Assembly: GCF_900108855.1 (NCBI RefSeq)
Contig: NZ_FNXY01000003.1
Location: forward strand, 806,001-870,000
Origin: Dyadobacter koreensis
GTDB taxonomy: Bacteria > Bacteroidota > Bacteroidia > Cytophagales > Spirosomataceae
Reading direction: 5' to 3'
Length of the DNA: 64,000 bases
Positions within the stretch are counted from its first letter, which is position 1, and each line of letters starts with the position of its first letter. Shown piece by piece: positions 37,001 to 43,744 of the stretch. The notes under the pieces were generated by a model. The model searched no databases, was not told the DNA's origin, and saw nothing but the letters and a program-made list of their open reading frames with translations. A program made the position numbers and the translations under genes.

Positions 37001-37619
37001 CAATGACTATATGCAAACTTCAGATGAGTCTATTTTTACCGCTGGAGAAATTGCAGAGTGGCGCGGACAAATGTGGGGAATAACTTTAGCTGCTGAACAA
37101 CAGGCGGAGGTTGCGGCGCATTTCATAGCGGGTGATATTTCTCAGCCTTACCAAGGCAGCGTCTCCATGAATATTTTGAAAATGGAAGGTCTGCATATGA
37201 GTAGTATCGGGATGACAGAAGCGCCAGCTAACGATCCGGCTTATGAAGAGATTATCTTTATTGATAAATCGAAAAGATATTATAAAAAATGCATCGTTCA
37301 TCAGGACAGGCTGGTTGGTGCCATTTTAATTGGTGATAAAAATGAATTTCTTGAATTCCGGGATCTGATCGCAAAAGGTACTGAACTGTCGGAAAAACGG
37401 CTACAATTATTGAGGGCGAGCGAAAAAGCTGATCCGATGGAAGGAAAACTGGTTTGTTCATGTAATAATGTTGGTCAGGGAAATCTGGAAAAAGCCATTC
37501 ATGAAGGTTACAGTGATTTTCATAAACTTTGTCAGAAAACAGGCGCTGGGACGGGTTGCGGTTCATGTCGGCCAGAGGTCAGGGCTATTTTGGAGCGGAT
37601 CGAAATGGTGACAGCTTAA
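34053..37619 (+). CDS. nasC: Assimilatory nitrate reductase fused to FAD oxidoreductase and BFD iron-sulfur domains
   Basis: 1188 residues. Residues 1 to about 715 form a molybdopterin oxidoreductase of the Nas/Nap type: [4Fe-4S] cysteines at 12, 15 and 19 plus the one in GMLCSKG, Mo-ligand Cys at 141 (NSRLCMSSAV), and the C-terminal dinucleotide-binding domain (TTGRIRDQWHTMTKTGR). Residues about 725-1105 are a NirB-like FAD/NAD(P)H oxidoreductase (IIIIGAGSAGLGFV, VIVGGGILGLELA). Residues about 1129-1182 are a BFD-type [2Fe-2S] domain (CSCNNVG, GTGCGSC). So the enzyme may take electrons from NAD(P)H without a separate subunit. Cytoplasmic; no Tat signal. It reduces nitrate to nitrite for NirBD. 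Confidence 0.92.
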   Translation: MKTSSDTFKSTCCYCGVGCGVVVTKEHNGRLSLEGDKDHPSSKGMLCSKGMNLHYTVMDQSDRLLYPQMRLNRSMPLQRVTWDEALDRTAAVFKTLIKKFGPDSVAFYVSGQCLTEEYYLVNKLIKGFIGSNNIDTNSRLCMSSAVVGYKLSLGEDCVPVCYDDIEEADVFYVTGANPAWCHPILWRRIEAHKAAHPNVKIICVDPRRTDTARSSDLHLGIVPGTDIVLNNAIGRILIEKNYINEDFIENHTDGFSLFKEKVFERTINEAAEICGIEAKDIFQAAEWIGESKGFLSLWTMGLNQSVFGVNKNLSLINLHLITGKIGTPGNGPFSLTGQPNAMGGRETGGLANILPAHRDVTNATHREEMETFWDSPVKIAHKPGFTATEMFEALADDRLKAIWIINTNPLVSMPDINMAEKALKQSRFVVVQDVSNLADTVHFADVVLPAAAWLEKEGTMTNAERRITYLPKALEAPGEALPDSEIIWKFAQKMGFADAFNYKNTSEVYDEYVKITANTNVDVTGVSYDLLKNKRSVQWPLAAKKITDNEIISTSEDQDITSSSLTGTKRLFTDHNFYTPNKRAQIFAIADENTSEPTDENFPLVLTTGRIRDQWHTMTKTGRVTKLKQHIPQPFLQIHPKDAEARNVTEGKLVVVKGRRGEVRVKAQLSEDVRQGLCFLPMHWGKILGSNLGRANNLTNSLVDPRSKEPDFKFSAVEVSLYKKPVEKIIIIGAGSAGLGFVNTYRTLNQDDEIHVFSKEIYPFYNRVLLPDYISGEQSWEQLVKLREEQFSDANIIVHKGISIVHIDRKNKILTDSEGHEHGYDKLILGMGSRSFKPKGVPELPGIFNMRSRMDADRLLPFVNQIDAHAVIVGGGILGLELAASLRKMNVRVTVVQRSGRLMERQLDPLASELLYQDLTDRGIEIFFNDEVSTYKGIDKVEGILLKSGRKIACQVVVLAIGTVPTIELAREAGIENKRGILVNDYMQTSDESIFTAGEIAEWRGQMWGITLAAEQQAEVAAHFIAGDISQPYQGSVSMNILKMEGLHMSSIGMTEAPANDPAYEEIIFIDKSKRYYKKCIVHQDRLVGAILIGDKNEFLEFRDLIAKGTELSEKRLQLLRASEKADPMEGKLVCSCNNVGQGNLEKAIHEGYSDFHKLCQKTGAGTGCGSCRPEVRAILERIEMVTA

Positions 37620-37638
37620 TAAATGAATATCACAAACA

Positions 37639-37764
37639 CCCAAATGTGATGGGTGATAACCTAAATGCGACGGGTGATCGCACAAATACGGCGGGCCGGC
37701 GCACAAACACGGCGGACGATCGCACAAAAACGGCGGGCGATCGCACAAACACGGCGGGCGATGC
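37639..37764. repeat. Six tandem 21-bp repeats
   Basis: Units start at 37639, 37660, 37681, 37702, 37723 and 37744. The last four follow the pattern CACAAAnACGGCGGGCGATCG closely; the first two have drifted. They begin 19 bp after the nitrate reductase stop. No spacers are present, so this is not a CRISPR array. Confidence 0.9.
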
Positions 37765-37797
37765 CCGCCGCTAAGATATAACGCCCTTTCAGGGCTA
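37751..37797. repeat. Double-hairpin repeat element, second copy
   Basis: Hairpin GGCGGGC-gat-GCCCGCC, then GCTAAGATAT (37770-37779), then the palindrome GCCCT-TTC-AGGGC (37783-37795). Same module order as at 27454-27497, with different stem sequences. Confidence 0.75.
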
Positions 37798-37836
37798 CGA
37801 TGGTCGGAAGTTCCTAGCCCTGAAAGGGCGCTATAT
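37776..37836. repeat. Inverted repeat with 22-bp arms
   Basis: Arms at 37776-37797 and 37815-37836 match at 21 of 22 positions, with a 17-nt centre. Each arm contains the GCCCT/AGGGC palindrome, so the element can fold either as one long hairpin or as two small ones. Confidence 0.85.
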
Positions 37837-37965
37837 TTTAGGATGGGGCAACGCCCTATTGGGCCGGACCCGAACCCGAACCCGGATCAGATAGGATAAA
37901 ATCAGACCCGATCGCAAATTTGTAATAGACATCACGAGAACAATAACGAATTACAAACAACAACC

Positions 37966-39426
37966 ATGCGCGATTATTACACCATAAAAATCAACCTCCC
38001 CGGAGGCATCGTTTCGCCGGGATATCTCAAAGACATACTGACAGCCGCGTGGGCATCGGGTATTCGCAAAGTCCGTTTTGGAGCGCGCCAGCAACTATTG
38101 CTGACAGTCCATTACGAAGTGGTTCGTTTTATCGAAAAAGACCTCCAAAAACTTAACATTAACTACGAGCTTAACACTGAAAAACATCCAAATATCATCA
38201 GTTCCTATTGCGGTGAAGAAGTTTTCAGAACCGGACAATGGCTTGGCAGTAATGAATATCATTCGGTGCTGGATAGCTTCGATTTTCAGCCCCAATTAAA
38301 AATTAATATTTCTGATTCCAACCAAAGTTTCACCCCTTTTTTCACTGGGAATTTAAATTTTGTTTCATCACCGGAACCGCATTACTGGTATCTTTATATA
38401 CGATTAAAACAAAGCAATACACTCTTTCGGTGGCCGGAATTAATTTATACCAATGAAATAGGAAGACTTTCAAAAGTTTTAGAAAACTGCATGCTTTACG
38501 AAACATGCGAAAACGACGAAAAATTATACGAAAAAGTCAAACAACACACAACCATTATTTCGATTCCAGCGAGCCAGGAACTTGAACTTCCCTCCTTCTC
38601 CCTTCCTTATTATGAAGGATTTAACCGCTACGAATCAAGAACATGGCTGGGATTGTATCGCAGGGATGAATTATTTTCCGTTGAATTTTTGATTGATTTG
38701 TGTCTGTTATGCCTTAAAACACGAGTTGGAGAAATATGCGTGACACCATGGCGATCACTGATTATCAAAGGAATCGAAGATGATCATCGTTCATCATGGA
38801 GCAATATTCTTGGTAAACACAATATCAATGTACGCCATGCGGCCAACGAACTTGCCTGGCAAACAGAAGATCACACCGAAGAAGGGACACATTTGAAAGA
38901 TTTCCTGGTACGATATATAGAGAAAAACGATACACGGACTTTCGGACTTTCTTTTGGCATACAAACACGCGCAAAGTCAGAAGTTTTCGGCTCTGTTTTA
39001 ATTCGCAAAAGGCCGCTTATTCAAATTGCACAGCTCTCACTTTTTAGTGTTTACGATTTATATTACACTGAGAATTTCAATCCGAATAACCGGAAACACA
39101 TTCTGTTTGAAAGAGGATTGTTTAAAATCCATTTGCCTTGGCAGCTTGAAAAATTGTGCAGAAAATTCAATAACCGCCGTTCGTTGGAAAACACCGAGAC
39201 TTTCCATATTGACGAACAGCCAAAAGAAATAATTGCTTTGCCATCAACCGTTCACCAATGTCCAGACTGTCTTACGATTTATCATCCTGAATATGGTGAC
39301 ACACTTAATAGTATTTGCCCGGGGACAACATTTGACTCCTTGCCCACAGATTATTGCTGTGCAACCTGTGGTGCCGAGAAAGATGAACTGATTGAAATTC
39401 AATTACCTGCATCTGTTTTATTTTAA
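37966..39426 (+). CDS. Rubredoxin fused to a degenerate nitrite/sulfite-reductase scaffold
   Basis: 486 residues. Residues 1 to about 150 line up by eye with the sirohaem half of the NirB in this window: the ferredoxin-like start (INLPGGIVSPGYL; RQQLLLTVHY) and the following cluster region. Of the four sirohaem/[4Fe-4S] cysteines only the first seems kept (SSYCGEE); the CRFG and GCIREC positions have no Cys. A second half-domain with VTPWRSLIIKG follows at about 250-350. Residues 430-478 are a rubredoxin with both metal sites, Cys432/435 and Cys465/468. It probably carries electrons for nitrate reduction rather than catalysing a reduction itself (inference). It lies 12 bp before the nitrate-reductase-associated gene. 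Confidence 0.75.
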   Translation: MRDYYTIKINLPGGIVSPGYLKDILTAAWASGIRKVRFGARQQLLLTVHYEVVRFIEKDLQKLNINYELNTEKHPNIISSYCGEEVFRTGQWLGSNEYHSVLDSFDFQPQLKINISDSNQSFTPFFTGNLNFVSSPEPHYWYLYIRLKQSNTLFRWPELIYTNEIGRLSKVLENCMLYETCENDEKLYEKVKQHTTIISIPASQELELPSFSLPYYEGFNRYESRTWLGLYRRDELFSVEFLIDLCLLCLKTRVGEICVTPWRSLIIKGIEDDHRSSWSNILGKHNINVRHAANELAWQTEDHTEEGTHLKDFLVRYIEKNDTRTFGLSFGIQTRAKSEVFGSVLIRKRPLIQIAQLSLFSVYDLYYTENFNPNNRKHILFERGLFKIHLPWQLEKLCRKFNNRRSLENTETFHIDEQPKEIIALPSTVHQCPDCLTIYHPEYGDTLNSICPGTTFDSLPTDYCCATCGAEKDELIEIQLPASVLF

Positions 39427-39437
39427 ATCATATCAAA

Positions 39438-39908
39438 ATGAAAACCGAAACCATCGCTCCCTTTTTCTTTGATTTTGAAAGTGATTTCGTAGAATCGCTT
39501 CGTTGTATCCCGATGATTGTGCGCTATAAACTGGATAGTTGCGGGATCAAATTAAAACTTCCTGAATGGGTAAAAATTAGTGTTGAAGAAAAAACGCAAC
39601 TGGCTTTTCTGCCTTGCTATCTGGATTGTGAAATTGAACGATACGGCCAATTTGTAAAAGAATTGGTCTGGAAATATGCAAGTCAGGAAGCAAGTTTACT
39701 GTCAGATATTAACGACAGCTGGAATGAAATTCATGAAATACCGCAGGAAGTAAAGCGAACAGCAGCCGAATGGAATTGCAAGATTCCAACATTAAAGCAA
39801 TGGATCGACCTTGACACTTTGCAGCGTTTTGCCTTGGTAAAACTAAGCAGATCAGGACACGAAGGAAAGAATTTCCCAAGAGCGATGCGGGAATTTGGGC
39901 TGATGTGA
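39438..39908 (+). CDS. Nitrate reductase-associated protein (Nitr_red_assoc family)
   Basis: 156 residues resembling the small protein encoded beside assimilatory nitrate reductases, first noted in cyanobacteria. Typical features: F-x-F-E-x-DF near the start, SLRCIPMIVRYKLD, LPEW, and the C-terminal LKQWIDLDTLQRFALVKLSR. The molecular role is not established; help with enzyme assembly or stability is often supposed. It is the last gene of the rightward nitrate operon and converges with the sirohaem gene at 39918. Confidence 0.82.
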   Translation: MKTETIAPFFFDFESDFVESLRCIPMIVRYKLDSCGIKLKLPEWVKISVEEKTQLAFLPCYLDCEIERYGQFVKELVWKYASQEASLLSDINDSWNEIHEIPQEVKRTAAEWNCKIPTLKQWIDLDTLQRFALVKLSRSGHEGKNFPRAMREFGLM

Positions 39909-39917
39909 TAAATCGTG

Positions 39918-40505
39918 TTACTCCTTAATCTCAGACTTTTCAACCAGCACAGACGTGATCCGGTTTAGTTCATCCACCTTATAAGCAAAATCCCCTTTCA
40001 GCATATCTCTTACTGCTTTTAATTGTTCCATTGCGGTTTCCAGATTATCAGGTAATGCATCGTTCAACACTTCTTTAAGGCGTTTTGCCATCGTCGGCGA
40101 CATACCATTGGTTGAAATTGCTACTTTCAAATTACCTTTTTTAACAACAGAAGAAAGATAAAAATCACATAACGGCGGCGTGTCGGCAACATTGCAAAGC
40201 ATATGTCTTGTCCGCGCGACAGATTTTATTCTTTTATTTTCTTCCTTGTCATTCGTCGCAACTATGACCAGATCTTTTTCGACCAAATCTTCATCCTCGA
40301 ATTTTCGCTCGATTAAAGAAAGTCTTTCATTACCAGCTGCGATCTCACGAATCTCCTGCCGGATTTCCGGCGACACCAGGGTTACGGTAGCCTCGGGAGA
40401 ATTATCCAAAACCGCAGTAATTTTTTCCAGACCAACATAACCGCCACCGATGATAAGCGTATGAAGATTTTCAAGTTTCAGAAATATGGGAAATAGATTG
40501 TTCAA
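39918..40505 (-). CDS. Precorrin-2 dehydrogenase / sirohydrochlorin ferrochelatase (CysG N-terminal, Met8-like)
   Basis: 195 residues. NAD-binding start LFPIFLKLENLHTLIIGGGYVGLEKI, the catalytic-Asp block MLCNVADTPPLCDFYLSSVVKKGNLKVAISTNGMSPTMAKRLKE split over the sirohaem-synthase N-domain, and a helical C-terminal dimerisation region. It converts precorrin-2 to sirohydrochlorin and perhaps inserts iron, completing sirohaem for NirB. Start is TTG at 40505: an in-frame TAA lies two codons upstream and no ATG is available. It ends 10 bp from the convergent nitrate-reductase-associated gene. Confidence 0.9.
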   Translation of the reverse strand: MNNLFPIFLKLENLHTLIIGGGYVGLEKITAVLDNSPEATVTLVSPEIRQEIREIAAGNERLSLIERKFEDEDLVEKDLVIVATNDKEENKRIKSVARTRHMLCNVADTPPLCDFYLSSVVKKGNLKVAISTNGMSPTMAKRLKEVLNDALPDNLETAMEQLKAVRDMLKGDFAYKVDELNRITSVLVEKSEIKE

Positions 40506-40516
40506 AATTTATATTT

Positions 40517-40717
40517 TTAACTATTAATATCTATTCCAGCCTGTTTAAGAATAGCCAGAAACGTTCCTTTTTTAAGATCTTTTCCTCCATGAAAAGGGAC
40601 GATCGCTGTTTTGTTAGAATGTGCATTGAAAAAAACCTGATGCGATCCCTTTGCTCTTTTGAAAATAAAACCATTAGACTCTAAGAGTTTTATTAAATAT
40701 TACGGTGATAAGTTCAC
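40517..40717 (-). pseudogene. hicA: hicA toxin pseudogene, nonsense codon near the start
   Basis: The frame encodes LIKLLESNGFIFKRAKGSHQ, then VFFNAHSNKTAIVPFHGGKDL and KKGTFLAILKQAGIDINS, a full-length HicA-type mRNA interferase with the catalytic His in GSHQ. The only plausible start is GTG at 40717, which overlaps the hicB stop (GTGA), but the sixth codon is TAA (40700-40702). Between that stop and the conserved region there is no ATG, GTG or TTG. Without suppression or an ATA start the toxin cannot be made. A single base change from a Lys or Gln codon would explain it. Confidence 0.75.
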
Positions 40718-40938
40718 GCAACAAGACTTAGAGAATATTCCAACGTATTACTATCGTCAGGAACTGGCTCCCCTCGCTCTGCTAACTCTTCAACATATAG
40801 GGAAATAGCCTCCTTCGCCATTGCCAATGCTTCGTCGATACTTTCACCATACGTAATACATCCCGGAAGAGCCGGAACGAAAACCGTATATCCTCCCTCT
40901 GGTTCTGGCACCAACCTCAACTTGTATGTATAGTTCAT
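40714..40938 (-). CDS. hicB: HicB-family antitoxin
   Basis: 74 residues, intact. The HicB partial RNase-H-like fold is visible: YKLRLVPEPEGGYTVFVPALPGCITYGESIDEALAMAKEAI spans the family core, followed by VEELAERGEPVP. HicB neutralises HicA by covering its active site and often represses the operon. Here hicB comes before hicA and overlaps its start codon. Since hicA seems broken, hicB may be a remnant antitoxin. Confidence 0.85.
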   Translation of the reverse strand: MNYTYKLRLVPEPEGGYTVFVPALPGCITYGESIDEALAMAKEAISLYVEELAERGEPVPDDSNTLEYSLSLVA

Positions 40939-41029
40939 ATCTGAAAATATTTTGATAAATTAACATCCAGGGCTCAATAGCAGACAGAAGAATCTTTTGC
41001 GATACAGAATTATCTTTGTTAAGAGAAAA

Positions 41030-41066
41030 CTCTGTGCCCCTCTTAAACCCTCTGTGAAACTCTGTG
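41030..41066. repeat. Three CTCTGTG heptamers
   Basis: Copies at 41030, 41050 and 41060 in a short GC-richer patch between hicB and the ABC-F gene. Simple short repeat, no known function. Confidence 0.5.
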
Positions 41067-41171
41067 TTACCCACAACACAAATTTACAAGATTAATGTCA
41101 TATTTCGGATTAACTATTTGATTTTATAACTATTCCAACAAGTTGCATTTTCACAATCTCTATCTTATCCG

Positions 41172-41179
41172 TACCTTTG
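41172..41179 (+). promoter_or_regulatory. TAnnTTTG -7 element at the ABC-F gene
   Basis: TACCTTTG ends 4 bp before the ATG at 41184. With the usual distance from this element to the start of transcription, the mRNA would begin at or near the A of the start codon. Confidence 0.4.
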
Positions 41180-41183
41180 CGGC

Positions 41184-43136
41184 ATGATCGCGATTACGAA
41201 CCTCAGTTATTATCTTGGCGACCGCGCACTTTACGATGGCGCGTCGCTTCATATTAAGCCAAAAATGAAAATTGGCCTTATCGGTCTGAATGGAACAGGG
41301 AAATCCACCCTGCTTCGGATGATCGATGGGGAATACCAGCCGGACGAAGGGCGCATCTCTAAATCAGGAGATTGCACGATTGGCTTCCTGAACCAGGATT
41401 TGCTTTCTTATCAAAGTGATGAGTCGATTTTGGCGGTTGCTATGCAGGCATTTGAGCGCCAAAACCAGCTTCAGGTGCAGATTGATAAAATCCTGCACGA
41501 AATGGAGCATAACTACCGCGACGAGCTGGTAGACAAACTTGCTAAAGTGCAGGATGAATTTGATGCGTTAGACGGTTATACGATCCAGTCGAAAGCGGAA
41601 GCAATCCTTGAAGGACTTGGCTTTGTAACGGACGATTTACACAGACCATTACGATTATTCTCAGGGGGATGGAGAATGCGGGTTATGCTTGCAAAATTAC
41701 TTTTGCAAAAACCTTCACTTTTAATGCTCGATGAACCTACCAACCACTTGGACTTACCGTCTATTCAGTGGGTTGAAAAATATGTTCAAAGTTATGAAGG
41801 TGCTGTGATCGTTGTTTCTCACGATAGAGCGTTTCTTGACAATACTGTTGATACAATTGTTGAAGTTTCAGGAGGAAAATTGAATTTGTACTCCGGAAAT
41901 TATTCTTACTATCTGGAAGAAAAAGCCTTGCGTAACGATATCCAACGCGGAGCTTTCGAAAACCAGCAAGCCAAAATTAAGCAAACAGAACGTTTTATTG
42001 AACGTTTCAAAGCCAAAGCGACAAAATCCAAGCAGGTACAAAGCCGTGTAAAGGCACTTGATAAAATGGAAGTTGTGGATGCCGTTGTGGACGAAAATGC
42101 AAAAGTCCATTTCCGTTTCCAATTTACAACGCAGCCTGGCCGTCATGTTTTCCAATTGGAAGATGCCTCGAAAGCCTATGGAGATAAAGTAATTCTGGAC
42201 CATACCAGTATCACCATGGAACGCGGTGATAAAATTGCGTTGATCGGAGCAAACGGACGCGGTAAATCTACGGCTTTACGTGTTGTTGCCGGTACCGAAC
42301 CGATTGAAGGAAAAAGAAGATTAGGTCATAATGTGATGTTTACGTTCTACGCCCAGCATCAGCTCGAATCTCTAAACATTAACCACAATCTTTTAGAAGA
42401 ACTTAAATACGCAAATTCAACAAAAACTGAAACGGAATTACGTACAGTTTTGGGTTGTTTCCTTTTCTCGGGAGACGATGTATTTAAAAAGATCAAAGTA
42501 CTTTCAGGGGGAGAAAAATCGCGTGTTGCCTTGGCAAAAGTTCTGCTTTCACAAGCAAATTTCCTGCTGCTAGATGAGCCTACCAACCACTTGGACATGC
42601 AGTCAGTGAACATTCTGATCCAGGCTTTGCAGCAATATGAAGGAAGTTATATCGTCGTTTCCCACGACAGGTATTTTGTTGAATCCATCGCTAATAAAAT
42701 CTGGTATATCGAAGATCATCAGATCAAGGAATATCCTGGTACCTATGTTGAGTACGAAAGATGGATTGAAGAGCGCGGATTACAGTCAGCGGTAAGTGAA
42801 AAAGCAACCGTGAGCAGTGCACCGCCGCAGGTAAAAAGCAATCAGGCTGCCAATAATAACGGAAACGCGCAAAAGAATACGAATAAAGCAACTTCTTCCG
42901 AAGATGTTCAGAAATTGAAAAAAGCGAAGAAACAGGTTGAAGAACTTGAAGCAACCATCAGCAATCTGGAAGCTAAAAAATCTGAAACCGAAGCAAAACT
43001 GGCTCAGCCGGCGATATATAATGATTCTGCAAAACTTGCTGAATTAAATCGTTTTTATGCTGACGTGAAGAAAAAGCTTGACCAGGCAACCGAATCATGG
43101 GAAACTGCTATGATGGAGGTTGAAGAATTAGGTTGA
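41184..43136 (+). CDS. ABC-F family ATPase (Uup/EttA-like)
   Basis: 650 residues, two ABC domains and no membrane segment. First Walker A GLNGTGKST (34-42), signature LFSGGWRMRV and LDEPTNHLD; second Walker A GANGRGKST (about 355), signature LSGGEKSRV and LDEPTNHLD. The interdomain linker is rich in basic residues (IKQTERFIERFKAKATKSKQ). The C-terminus has a low-complexity NNNGNAQKNTNKA stretch and a coiled coil, as in Uup. ABC-F proteins act on the ribosome; some give antibiotic resistance, but nothing here points to that rather than a housekeeping role. A strong terminator follows. Confidence 0.93.
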   Translation: MIAITNLSYYLGDRALYDGASLHIKPKMKIGLIGLNGTGKSTLLRMIDGEYQPDEGRISKSGDCTIGFLNQDLLSYQSDESILAVAMQAFERQNQLQVQIDKILHEMEHNYRDELVDKLAKVQDEFDALDGYTIQSKAEAILEGLGFVTDDLHRPLRLFSGGWRMRVMLAKLLLQKPSLLMLDEPTNHLDLPSIQWVEKYVQSYEGAVIVVSHDRAFLDNTVDTIVEVSGGKLNLYSGNYSYYLEEKALRNDIQRGAFENQQAKIKQTERFIERFKAKATKSKQVQSRVKALDKMEVVDAVVDENAKVHFRFQFTTQPGRHVFQLEDASKAYGDKVILDHTSITMERGDKIALIGANGRGKSTALRVVAGTEPIEGKRRLGHNVMFTFYAQHQLESLNINHNLLEELKYANSTKTETELRTVLGCFLFSGDDVFKKIKVLSGGEKSRVALAKVLLSQANFLLLDEPTNHLDMQSVNILIQALQQYEGSYIVVSHDRYFVESIANKIWYIEDHQIKEYPGTYVEYERWIEERGLQSAVSEKATVSSAPPQVKSNQAANNNGNAQKNTNKATSSEDVQKLKKAKKQVEELEATISNLEAKKSETEAKLAQPAIYNDSAKLAELNRFYADVKKKLDQATESWETAMMEVEELG

Positions 43137-43158
43137 TATAATTTTTTTAACAGAATTA

Positions 43159-43202
43159 AAAAAATGGTCACTTCGGTTTAAACTGAAATGACCATTTTTT
43201 TT
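43159..43202 (+). terminator. Terminator of the ABC-F gene
   Basis: AAAAAATGGTCA pairs with TGACCATTTTTT around an inner TTCGGTTTAAACTGAA hairpin, with eight T residues at the 3' side. It starts 22 bp after the stop. Confidence 0.9.
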
Positions 43203-43638
43203 CTATTCATTAACTTCTGAGATCAAATCTTCCGTCTAAGCATCAATATCTGTTATTGCCAACGTCAAACCGACACTCCTCATTTCCAACCGATCATTCA
43301 GGTTATATGCTTCCGAGACTAACCCCAAAATCCTTTTCATTTTTCCTAGAAACTTCTGCCACAAAAGATCTCGAATTAATTTAAACATATCCCCCGGATA
43401 AGTTTAAAGACCTGTTTCAGAAATATGAATACGTTGGTCGCTGGAATATGTCCTTCACGGCTTCCTTAAAAACTCCTCCGATTTCAATTGAAAGATTTTC
43501 TACAATCCGATTTTGGTTATGACCTGCCCAGGCCATTGTAAAAATTTCGCCTTTATGATATTCACTTTTATAATCGGTGTCACGTTCGATATCCAGATAT
43601 TCTGCTATTGAATAATATTTTCTGGGTGGAGTAGACAT
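43203..43638 (-). pseudogene. Remnant of a Uma2-family (DUF820) gene
   Basis: The first 73 codons (43417-43638) read like the start of a Uma2 protein: YYSIAEYLDIERDTDYKSEY, then HKGEIFTMAWAGHNQNRIVENL. The frame then stops. Further on (43203 to about 43310), in a different frame, the typical end appears: SEAYNLNDRLEMRSVGLTLA and ITDIDA, then TAG, then TEDLISEVNE. The central catalytic part is missing. Uma2 proteins have a PD-(D/E)XK nuclease-like fold and unknown cellular role. I judge this a decayed gene with an internal deletion and stops. Confidence 0.7.
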
Positions 43639-43744
43639 AAAGTTTATCTTCTAAACTAAAATAGTTAATTATGTCAAAAAACATCGTCGCCATTCATACG
43701 TTGTTTCTTTTTGATCTTTACATTTTTTGCAACAAAATAAATTT

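Larger units (their letters stand above)
37620..37965. other. Repeat-filled gap in the nitrate operon
   Basis: 346 bp between the nitrate reductase and the rubredoxin fusion. It holds six 21-bp tandem repeats, a double-hairpin element and a 22-bp inverted repeat (each listed separately), then a GC-rich stretch with GAACCC repeats near 37870. An open frame through the repeats (37529-37774) is out of phase with real genes and not credible. Confidence 0.7.

Noticed and set aside
37639..37764. Possible CRISPR array
   Set aside because: The 21-bp units are directly adjacent without unique spacers, and no cas genes are present.
37529..37774. Open frame of 81 codons running out of the nitrate reductase gene into the 21-bp repeats
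   Set aside because: It starts inside the reductase gene in another frame, and its end is just the translation of the tandem repeat.
37776..37836. Ends of an insertion sequence
   Set aside because: The arms enclose only 17 bp, and there is no transposase gene or target duplication in sight.
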